A stretch of DNA of 64,000 nt from Hymenolepis diminuta (taxonomy: Eukaryota; Platyhelminthes; Cestoda; Cyclophyllidea; Hymenolepididae): assembly GCA_900708905.1 (NCBI GenBank), contig CAADRB010000025.1, forward strand, positions 507,091 through 571,090. Reading direction: 5' to 3'. How positions within the stretch are numbered: the stretch's first letter is position 1; each line of letters begins with the position of its first letter. A program made the translations under genes and the position numbers. The notes under the pieces were generated by a model, which saw only the letters and a list, made by a program, of their open reading frames with translations, did not search any database and had not been told where the DNA came from. Below, one piece after another: positions 25,001-37,000 of the stretch.

Positions 25001-28000
25001 TACGATTTCCCTTTGTCTTTTTTAGAGTTTGTTACTCATTAAATTAACCAATGTGATTATTAAATGGTAAAAAATGAGCACAAATGTATAAAGTCTAGGG
25101 ATTTCAAAGGGCGGAGCCAGTGGAAATATATATTTTTTCTTTTTTAACAAAATTTTTTCCTCATTAGCTCTGGTTGGGAACTTTTTTCCACTAGTTTAGG
25201 GCGTTGGCTAGAAAGGATTGCAATATCGCTTGGAATCCAGTGAAATAGCATTATGGCTGCAAATGGAGAGGTGGTTAACTGTTGAACGTCAAATTCCTAC
25301 CAGATAAATAAATGACAGTTTTGTCTGCCTTGATGAGGTGTTAAGCGCATTCCGGTATCCTAGCAATATTCAACGGTGATTATGTTCTAATACTTGTAAA
25401 GTAGTGAGAACTTCGCACAAAATTCCCAAAAGACCCTAGAGGGAGAGAGAGAGAACACGTCTTATCACATCTTAGTACATTGCGTCAAATATAACTGACT
25501 ATTTAGACAATCGAGACACTTGATGACAAGGGGACGACAATCATATTCAAATAACCGTGACTCTAGAAGAGCTTATTATGTGGCCAGAAATTGTGAGAGC
25601 TTGAATACCACATACCTGTATTGTTTTGGCATGTTTACAAGGAATCAAAATGGTCTGGCTCATGTTTGCTTTTTTCTGAGACGAGTATTCATATTTCCTT
25701 AAAAAATTTAGCTGAATTGCATCTTTTTCGATTAGTTCAATATCAAAAGTTTGCTTTTGTTGATGTAAACAAGGAGCTATTTGTCTGGGGATAACTGCTG
25801 TAATAGTCTATTTATATATCGTACGCATATTTATTATCCCAAGTACTATTTACATACTGTTTCCTAAGTTTACGTCAATAATGCAACAGTTTTATTTGTA
25901 ATTTAGCTGGAGAATTAAGTTTTGAACCTTTTCTTCCAAATTTTGTTGATATATTATTATTACCCACAGTAATATCAAAAAATTACAATTTTGAATCATG
26001 GGAGGCAGAAAGTTCAACAGATGGCAAAGAGGTGGGGATCAAAAAGATGCTGGAGGCAACGTCAAGGTATCAAAGAGTCTTACTTCATTTGATTTTTGGA
26101 TTCAGGTTGTACAAAATTTACTAAATGAGTAACTCACATTCCAAAATTCCAATTTCATGATTCGTCCCCTGGATAGCAGGAAATTTTCCCTGCTTATTGT
26201 CCAGCTGCTTCAATTCAAGCCGCTTGCAGTCTTAACGTACCAAAGATGAGACGGCTAAAAATTTTAAGTTAACAGAGCTCCGTAAACTGAGTTTATGAGT
26301 ATTAAACGATTCCTCTGCGCTATTAGTTAAGTAGTAGCGAGTCCATCTTAGGTTAGAATAAAGAACAGGGCTTAGAGCGAATAGCCTTTGTGAAATGTCT
26401 ATTTTGGGTGAAAAATTGCCCTTAGGTTGTCAAGTTAGGTAAAATAAAGTTGGGGTTCTATCGTTAATGCATGCGTTTTGGTTTTGCAAGAGAGAATGAC
26501 ATGGGTGAGGGTGAGGAGAGAGGTACAGATAATTTGATGTGCCTATTTTACCTATTTTTGAATTTGAGCTCAAAAGTGTCAGAAATATTAGCACGTTATT
26601 ATCGTTTGGTGATCGTTGTTACAAGGTTGTGTTTTAACTGCAATAATGTATCGATTGGCGAATTTGACAAATGTAGTTTTGAAATTTTTTTTGAGTAGAT
26701 CACTGGGACGAAAATCAGAGAAATCATCTGCTTATTGATTACTTGGTTTCTAGAAAAAAACCTTCTTATGGTGTCAAAATGAATGAGTTGAGCACATATC
26801 TTTGAAAAAAAAACATTAACAGTCCAGTGGCGAATGGTCAATGGGACCTGTTAAGTCAGAGGTCATGGGTTGCGTACTCATCAGCACACTTTCAGTGGAT
26901 ATGGAATAAGGCTTTTCTCATAAGGAGAGCTCCAAGATAGCACTACTTTGCCCAGAATGAGAGACGGAAAGTTCTTCTTATTAATGGCTCAATTCACCCT
27001 TCCATGATATATATTCTTCTTTCTTATATGTTGATGATAGCTTTTGTCGATTCTTGCGAGTTATATTTACTAGTGTTTAATTGGTGGCTGTATCATAAAG
27101 AGCCTGGTCTAAATTGATTTTTATTATGGTACATCTTATAGATAAGGCAGGTTAATATGAAAAGGCGTATAGTCTATAAGATGTATGAGAGATAGAAATA
27201 GAAACCAAGAAGCATAATAGTACATAGAGATGAAAGGAGGCGGCCATCTTGCCACAATGACCGCAATTCTCTCACTCAATATGGAAACTAAAGATGAGTA
27301 TATCTCCTGTTCTACCCAATGGCCACTACTCTCCTGCCGTTTGGCCGATTGGTCCATTCTGCGAGCAGGCAAATGTGTGCATATCGATTGGCATGATTGT
27401 TTGTTTTCCCTCAGTAGCAACGTGCTTGGTGGCTTACAGTAGCGGTAGTAATATTCAATATGGATAACTATAGCAATTCGAAAAGACATAATATAGCCTG
27501 AGGTATCATGTATATACAAAGTTGGACATAGTATTACAACAGAGTATTAATATACGTTGAAGAATTCCTAAATATGCACCATACTGTAATGGGAATATAC
27601 TATGTAGATAACTGAAATAATACCAATGACGTATAAATGACAATAGAATGTGAGTGAATAAAAATACACAAGGTATATGCCATTTTTTAAAAATGCAAAT
27701 GACTATGATAGACACCTCTTGTTCTCTCCTTTGTAGAACAAGGCGTGGTGATGGATGAGGTGAATCACACTGATCGCAGCATCTACCGTCACGCGATCGG
27801 ATCTCTCCTTGCCTCTGGAGCCGCCGGTGCAGGAGGTGCAGGCGCTGGAGTCGATTCCCTTCTCCATGCTCCCTCTGAGGAGCTCATTGCCAAGAAACTC
27901 ACCCAACCCATCTTCGTCACTTTTCTCGACACCGATAAAATTGAGTTCACTAAGAGTAAGAGTGGTATATTGGGATTTGGGTCGGACAGAAAAGAGACAA

Positions 28001-31000
28001 TCAATGGACACGAATGTCATGTGAGTTGCCATTTAGTGTTTTTTCTTCCACTTAAAGCGATCTTCACTAAACCCAACGAACTATATTAAGTATACTGGAC
28101 TCCTTTCGTGTTAGAGAAATTATAAAAAGACGGGCAAATTTACAAAAATTCAATCTGATAAGTAAGAATCGGTTATGCTTATTGGTTGGATATGTAGGTA
28201 AGTTTTACTAGGGATGAGCCAATAATGGAAACGAGAATGCATAAACTTGTAAAGCAGGAATTTGTGTTAGGGTTGATTAACGGGAAAGATTATTTTTAGA
28301 GGCAGTTGAAAGTATTTTGGAGTGGATATGGAATGGAAAATTAGTCTACCGAGTTATCGAGGATCTAACAAAATCACTAAAAACTTATAGTTCAGGCATT
28401 ATTTATTTCAGGTTTGCAGTGCAGCCAATGTGCAAATTGTAACCCTTCGACGAACAGAGCATCTTACAGAGGAGAATCTGCGTGAGATTCAGGAGTCAAG
28501 AGCCAATGCAAGCACTACCGATTCGAATAATAATCCTCTTACTAACCTTCTTGGTGGGCAGAATTTTGAGAAGTCACGTCATGTTCAAATGACAAATGTA
28601 AGTCCATTTTAAAAGCATATTAATGTATCGTATACGAATGGTAGATTTTGATTCTTATCAGAGGTTATAGACATACATGCTCACGGTTAAATTCGTACCG
28701 CCGAGACCTGTTTTAAAATTTTGAAACTCATTTTGGCTATAATTCTATGAGATATGCAATGCATTCCCCTAAGGTCTAATTGCGGGTGTGCTGTTTTTAT
28801 TGAGGTATATTTACAAATCTTCACTTTGTTTACCTTTCAATCTGTATTTCAGAATATCAGAAGTGATTCTTATAACTTTTAGACTTGATTAAGTTGATCT
28901 TATCTGCACTAAAAAGGCAGATTCGCAGTTGTATTTATAGCTCTTAAAGTGGGCAAATCGGCTTTTATCGTATGGCATCAAAGAGATTATTCATTATACT
29001 TTCGAAAGCGGATAAAATCTACTCCTGCTCTAGCTAACCATTAACGGTGCACTGTTTGGAAATAAACATCGAGTAATAATGAAAAATGTTCAAAACAGCT
29101 TGTTATTCTTCATTCCCAGTTCCAGAAAAGTTTTGGTATCTCTGCTCGAATTGAGTTAGTTAGTTAGTTTATTTAATCACGGCCATGGTAGGGCAAAATA
29201 ATTTCACAATTTTTAATCCTATGAGTATTAACAAAGGGAATATGAAACGAGTCCAATAAAGTAGGAAAGAGAGGAGACTCAAAAAGAAGTATGCATTAAA
29301 ATGATTGGAGTTAAGATAGCAACTAACGGCTGACAGCTGTCACCAGTTCTAGGGCAGAAGACCAAGAGCTGTTCTGGGCAAAATGTATTGATCAAGCCAC
29401 AATGAGGGTTCAAGCGAGTAATGGAGAGATAAGGAACAAAGGCAACGGGAGGACAGCGTAGGAGCAAGTGTATGACAAGCGTGTGTCGGCCCATGTGTCT
29501 CAGTGGAAATACGTGAGTCACTTGAGCAAGGACGCAGGTAAGATATGAGTGTAGCTATACCTTCAAATGAAACGGGACAGTTATAGGAAAAGGAGAATCG
29601 ATAAACTTGTCTAGATATGACAATAGGGGTTTGAGTCATAGGGCCATAAAGATATCACTGCGGTTTCGTGGGCGAAACACCGAAGTGCTTTCATAGAGGA
29701 TATGAACAAAGAGTAATTTTGGGAATTCACAGAGGGTCCTTCAATATCAAGGTATCGAGAATCTAACTTTGTTCGAATTATGAAGGCACTGAGTTGCCCA
29801 TGTTCTCATGTGGAACAGGATAGTTACTACGTAATATTTTGATGTCCATTTTTCATGATTTGACGCCCCACGTTATATTGGTGGGATCATGCCCACAATA
29901 TTCAAACCTCCTCGACTAGTTGGTCATGCCACTTCGATTTATTGGCACCTTGCTATTGCCAAAACAGTTAGTTGAGACTAGCACTACGATCTTTTAATAT
30001 AACAGAGCTCAAACCTTAAGAATTCATGTAATTAATATTGCTATTTTATAAGTTGGAAACAATTTTTGTAAGGAAAAGAACAATATATATGGTTGAGCAT
30101 ATTTAAGCTACCTCTTTGAATGAATCCATCTTATTATTAAGGTATTAATGACGTGTATCCTTAAGAAATAAATCACAAGTCGCTAATCTACTAATCGCAA
30201 ACGCCTCCAAACTTGTAAGTCATACTGAAATTGTATTTAATATGGAAGGGTTCCGTAAGAGGAAATATTTTGTCGTAGGATCCTTTTAAATTGCTTTCCA
30301 ATTCGACCTTTTTTGTTAAACATCTGGCATTTGTCTTAATGTATCCCTTTTCCTTCATCTATGATCCTTTATTCCAACCGTATGTCTTTTCAGTTTATTC
30401 CTTATCTTCTTCCTACCATGTTTGTGATGAAAATCGTAGAAGTTAGAGTAGCGATGACCTAGCTGGGATTTATTATTTCATTATTAGTAATTCTTAAGCT
30501 GTAATGCCATGCCTTTCATTTTGTTTACGCTCAAATAGGTTCCGATCATACATGTAGTAATGTATACTACACTTGTTCAGACTCCAGAGAGAGAGAAAGA
30601 GATTTAATCAGACAAAACTAATCTGGTAAACAAAACCTTACTGACTGAATGATGAGATTAGTTATGCATTTATTATTAACCAGAGAAGATTGCACCAATC
30701 ATTGGACTTGGCAGAATATGATTGGTCAGGCGACGGGTCAATCTATGAGGTAGACAACGGCATACACTCGAAGCCATGGATAACTCATGCATCCTCCGAT
30801 CAACGTGCTTCAAAGGGAGATTACGATGTAGAAAAACACTAGGGGTTTGGATACCACAGAGAATGTTTGTTGAGGCTCAGAATCCCTTAATACCTTATGG
30901 TTGATGACTAATGACCTCCGTCATTATGTATGATTACATCAGAGCACATTCAGATATTGGAATCAGAAGAGATTACCCTATAAGCCTTTGACATCTCTTA

Positions 31001-34000
31001 TTGGGAACCAGCACTTATTACTATTACTGCAAACCTCAGTGATTGCCTTGATTCTAGCGACTCGTAGACTCGGAGGAAGGAAATAAATTACCTGTAACTT
31101 AAACGAAGTCCCCTTTTTTTCTCTTTATTAAGAAAGTATTACTATTCATATATGTAAGTTTGGGTCTAAGATTGATTAGCCAATAATATAGACTTCAATT
31201 CCTGGTATTGGCCATGGAAGAAAAGAAATTGGAAAATCTGCTACTCTGGGAGCCAACTTCGTTCACAGAACTTTTATGAGTCCCACTCAGGACATCAAAC
31301 ATATTCGTTTCTATTCTCTGTTAGTTTTCCAGGCCTCAGAGGGCATTATTTGTCCTCTCTGATCTGTTGTAGTGAATCCTTAAGAATTGTACACAGAAGA
31401 CAAATTTGATGCAAAAGGTAAATTTAATTCGCAAAATATGCTTTTTTTGCAGATTTTCAATCAGAAGAATGATGACGACTTACTCTTGAAACCTGATAGA
31501 AAACTTTTAATTGATCAATTTGATGTGAGGGAGTATTTGGTAATTGCAGGAAGTAAGCAATTCACTCTTTAACAAAATCCCTGTAAACACCTACCTCTAG
31601 TTACAAATTACGTCGGTAAAATGTATCGCTAATGCCCTATTTGACGTAGGAAAATAGAGGCCACCTTGTAACAAGTAGTGGTTAACCTCATGCACAACAA
31701 AAAAAAAATGTGAAATACCTCGTTGTATATCTTGTGTTAGGACTATATTGGTGAATTAAAATATATAATTCATCAGGCACATTGCTACTGTGTAATCGGA
31801 AGTGTGGTAATCTAACAACTTCACCAGTCGGTACAAAAGCACCTGCAGCACGCGTGTTAATATCACAGAACAGTGTACCAACGATAACCTTGAACTCAAG
31901 TCACACGATCTCATACTTCGTGAGAGGATTGTGGCAATATCTTCACTTCGCCCCACCTTTTTGATCATTTGCGCTTCTTGATCCATCTTTCTATCTTTCA
32001 TATTCATAGAGACCTTTGTGCCTTTTCATTTTACATTGCAATATTCCCATTTGAGCGCTTATTCAAATTGGACATGATTAATTGTCTTGCTTTCTTCCTC
32101 ATGCTTCTATCTCATCTGTTGACATGTCGCAACATGTTATTATCTATTCTGATAAGGAATGGAGAACATTGCACAAATAACTCGGATTGTGCTCTAAGAT
32201 CGAAGCAATTTTCCCTCATAATACCGCATTTACTATCATAATTTTGACGACTGTCTCGTAATTAGTTATATCATTGGAAAAACCCATCGGAAGTATGGAA
32301 CTGTGAAACTTAAAATACTTCACAAGGAATGCAACGCCTAATTATGTCATTTAAAAATGTGTTATCATCGGGAGATCATAAATACCGCATATACATTTCA
32401 TATATATGGACGCATTTCCTTCTTCATGAGTGAGTGAAAACCTGGTTGCGATAAAGAGGACTTATTGAGGTACTATATACTTCAAGCCTGTTAGAAGTAG
32501 GCCCGCAACCTTGCTGGATCAAAATGGAGCACACGCTGCACGCAGAGTGGACCATTTGAGGAAGCCTTACTAGAAGCTCAGTGTGACCCTGACTAGATTA
32601 AACTACATAGTCATCAGTCGCTATCGCTCGAGGTGGAGCTAGACGGGCGAGGCAAATGACCACCTATTTGTATCAATTACAATCTCTATTCTCACCACTT
32701 GTACTCTTTATGCTTCTTGGTTCTACTTTCCACCTTTCATACACCCCATAGACTTTACGCCTTTTCATATTGCAGGCCTAATCTATATGATGTTCCTTAC
32801 AATAAAAACCTATTTAGAACGCACTACCTACAACATGATAAGGGAGTTGACGGATTTCGCTGACAAGCAACCGGTAAAATTTCTTCGACTGACAACCAGG
32901 ACACACAGGGGTATGATTCTGCATGTTCGCAGTGTATGGGTAAGACAAGCACACTCATGACTCATCATGTGCCAATTACAGAAGCATCTCTTCCATTTTT
33001 ACGTTTTAACTGTTATATTCTAAGGATATGTTTCGGGCTTAGAGTGAGCAGCAGTATCAATCTCCTTTTCATATCTAAACAGTTTCTTCCCCTTGGTCAT
33101 TTCAGGAAGCTGCCAGTTACAACCCAGGCAACATCACAATTGAGGATTACTTCTCTCATGATCCCAGCACCAAACCGAAGAGTGAAATCGGCAGACCTAA
33201 AGTGATGACAGCCAAGCTGAAGACCTACAAGGCCCACGTCTGGTTATGCGAAGACTATCCTCTCTCGTTGAAAGATCAAGTCCTGCCTATTGTGGAGCTC
33301 ATGGCTGAGTACAATCCCTTCTTCCACAAATTGGAGGAGTTCCTTACCAAGAAGATTCCACATGGATTCCCAATGCGTGTCGGTAAATAATGAATATAAT
33401 TTCTGAGTCTATCGAAAGAAAATAAACATTCCTAGCTCTTCTCTACTTCGGATACCGTAACTGAATCTTAGATTCCCTAAGAAATTACGCTAGTGTCAAA
33501 TACAACTCGACAACACTACAATACAAACCGACCCAAACCACCGCATCATCGTATCGATAGGTCGATTTATATTAGGCGCCATTTACAAATAAATTAGTTC
33601 GAATAAAAGGGAGTTAAAAGGTGGAAAATAAAGAATCTTGCACATAAGAATTATTTTGGGAAAAAATATTATTTTTTATGTAGCACTAGCATACTAAGAT
33701 TTCTGGATATTGTGCCGTAAAGAGTAGGGAGAAGGGAAAGAATTTGTAAGTACACTACTTTAATGAGAAGTAGCATAAACAGAGAGAGAAAAAAAAAGAG
33801 TCTGCGAAAAACAGACAGCCGAGGCGCCGTAGAAAGAAGCCAGTGGGACAAGCTGTAGATAGAGAGAACGTGCCTGTAGAAGTTTGAGAGAGGAGAGAGA
33901 AGTATCGGTGTCAGAATCCAGCCAAGGATAAGATATCACCTGGGCATTTACAGGTAAAATATTTTTTTAAAGACAATTTGAATAGTTAAAAGATTGAAAA

Positions 34001-37000
34001 TTACAACTGGATGTGATCAGAAAATTGAAAAGGGGGAATGTTGTATCTGGTCACTTAAGTTTTATAGGCCCATCGATGCCATGACGATAAGATCTTGCCA
34101 AATCGTTGTGATTTCAAATCAATGATGAGATTTCAAGATGTTAGGAGGAGAATATCACAATACTTATATGCGGGCGTGAATAGAACCCTCCGGACTCTCA
34201 TCGTCCATCCCGAGACTTTGAGTCAGCCTCATATCAGGTGCTTAATTAATTTAATAACGTACAGTCGTCTAAATGTGCAGTCTCTTTCGGTTCGAAAAAA
34301 TTGTAACAGTTTAAATAACTAGATTTGTCAAAATAATAAATCTCCTAGTTCTTGCCTTCAGAAATACCACTATACCACATACTCAACGCTTGCGTGACTT
34401 TTGGAAATCTCTACGGAGGTGATGCACCTGCCTATGGAGTGATCTGCGATCGTACCGCTGCTTCGTCGCCATCCAACACGTCAGGTGAATCTCTGGTCGG
34501 ACATTCGGGCCACGGTGCCGCTCATCACAAAGTAGAACCCGCTTCCTGTGTTGTGGAGGACTGTGTCTTCGATGTTGGACGTGGATATCATCTTGTCGGT
34601 AAGTGCTCGGAAGATGAAGATGATTTGCTTAAATGGTTCCATTTTAAGAAAAAAGAAACACTCAGCTCTATAAAATTATTTATTTATTTATTTGATAGAA
34701 ATAGGAAAACGTGATATCACTTCACTTAACCGAATTTTTTACGCCTATTTCACTAAATACCAAAAGAACACTAAGTTTCAAATTTGGTGATTTGGAATTG
34801 ATTTGCTGTAATTAAAATGTAACATTTTTCTCCGAGAACCATCGAAATTAACAAGAAAAATTCACTTCCTTTGAGATCAGGTCTCCTCAAGTCTTCTTTC
34901 CAATGCAACTCGGAGAAAAAGAAATTTCCCAGTAATCAGTAACAACTAAAAGGTTAGATGATGAACTTAGGGACGGTCTGCTCATTTTATTTACCAAAAA
35001 AACACGGTTGCAATACTATAAATTTCGTTTAATTATAAGGGAGAGGCCATGAGCTCTTTACTCATCGGCAGAAGTGGCCAACCGCACTGATTAGAACTGG
35101 CCGAGGGTTAATAAAATGAGAATTCCTCATTCGGAAGGATTCAATATATCTCTTATCTGCTCAAATGGAGTACTGAAAAACGCTTCTTGTCTATATGCTT
35201 GGGAATTGTCTTTCAACAAGACCATGTCCTTCGCGAAGAACAGATGACATTGAGAAACTACACCTGAAAATTTACACTTGATAAATAAGTCGTCTTTACC
35301 GTTTTTTCAGATATCCATTCATGCAATGGCAATCCCGAAGGTCAGTTTAGTGCAACCTAACCCGAAGCACCTCTGTCTTTGTTAATTCTAAATTGTTTCA
35401 ATTCTCCAGTCTCTATTCCCCCCTAGACAATTAATACACGACATCCTTTCTGTCAAGAGCGCCAGAGGCTCATTTAGCATTAATTATAGTAGAAACTCTG
35501 CTAACAGATACATCTGACATATGCTGGCTAACTACAATTTACTTGACAATCGAATGGAATAATTTGTTATTGAAGATTACTTTTGTAGAATAAACATGTG
35601 TACGTTCTTGTGTGTGGGAAATAATTCACGTTAACGGACCAATCAGATTGGCGTCTACGTGACGCACAACGTAGACCACTCAGCAGGCACTATGATGGGG
35701 AGGAGGGGAAAGAGGGTGAGGCCTGTTACCGAAACAACATGTGGAAGTGAACATTTTCAATTGCCCAAGCCCAGTGTTCTGAATCGCGTTTGTTTCCGAA
35801 GTGGAAATAAAATATACAAATTTAGGGACTGTTTCGCATTTGGGATTTCCTATTAAATAAGTCTTCCCTTGTTAAGAACAAACCAATGAAGTATCTAATA
35901 GTTAATTGAAAAAACTTGAGGGGTTATCTTGAGACGCAATCTAGTTAAGTGAGAAAATCATCAAAACAACATCAACGGTTCAATTCATCAAGATGATTAT
36001 GGGGACGATTTTCAGTATACTTGGCTATTTCAACGTCATTCTAGGTGCCAGTCATGAATCAGCCATCGAAACTGGTTGTAATGGCTTGATGTTAAGCCTT
36101 CGATTATTTGCTCTATAGAAAAAAGTAGAAGTGGTGTCGGATGTCAAACTGATCCATATTAGAGATTCGTTGCCTTGTCAACTGCCGAATATTGCTGCTC
36201 GACAAATCTTTTAGATTAGGAATGAGGCAAATTGCGCTGCTTAGTAGCCACCAAATCATTTTTCGAATAGGATTGAAATTGTAACTTTGCCCGATAGTCT
36301 TGACAAGTAGCTTAGCTCGACGGCATGCCTATTTCAACAAATTGTGAGACGCAAATTCTAACTATTTATCACCTGAGAATATTGAGGACTCACAAGATTC
36401 ATCAGTCAATCGCCACATGGAATGACCACATTCTTGGAATCGTGCTTCCAAATTTATTTTTTTTCCATGTTCATATCTTCAAGACAAACAGACTGCACTT
36501 ACTTTTGTAATTCCCTTATGAATATGCATTTCAACAAACGAGAAAGATGCAAGTCACGGAAGTATCACTAGCCGCAAATGTTCTTTCTCTCGTTCTGTCG
36601 AAGAGAACGAAGAAAAACAACCTTGGCTCTGGCCAATGGGAGTGGATGCGTTGGCGATAGACCTATCATACGGTGTCTCTAACCCACGCGTACATGTTGA
36701 GGAGGTCTTGTTTCGGACCAAGATTCGGGAGAATATGGTGTGCATTCACGTGCTGTGAAAGTAAATTTGCCAAAATAAGCAGAATATTACCATTTTATAG
36801 TAATATGATCTGTTTTCCTTTTGAATACACGCAAGACCAGTGGGCGATTTAGAATCGAAGATATTAATTTGATATACCAACAGTCCTCCCTGAAGTCTAT
36901 TAAATGTGAAACAGTAACCGCTCTATTTAACTGACTGCTAAGTAAAGTCTGAATTGGAAATCATTCACAAACTTACGAGGAATTTACGAGATTTTGTTAA

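Larger units (their letters stand above)
23809..27736 (+). other. ANKRD13 intron 4
   Basis: 3.9 kb holding the second repeat-pair member and one SINE-like copy. It also has a poly-G run (about 23927-23938) and a C/T microsatellite-like tract (24841-24873). Open frames at 27136-27519 (minus) and 27230-27442 (plus) overlap each other and have no recognisable similarity. Confidence 0.7.

Noticed and set aside
26004..26050. Candidate exon [17 protein letters not shown] with a donor-like end
   Set aside because: It overlaps the dispersed repeat also present at 23.2 kb, so the reading frame is likely incidental.
27136..27519. 127-codon minus-strand frame in ANKRD13 intron 4
   Set aside because: No recognisable similarity, overlapped by an open frame on the other strand, and it sits in an intron; kept only as unexplained sequence.
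29279..29639. Overlapping minus-strand frames resembling the end of a retrotransposon ORF
   Set aside because: No reverse transcriptase or endonuclease motif could be seen; the impression rests on composition only.
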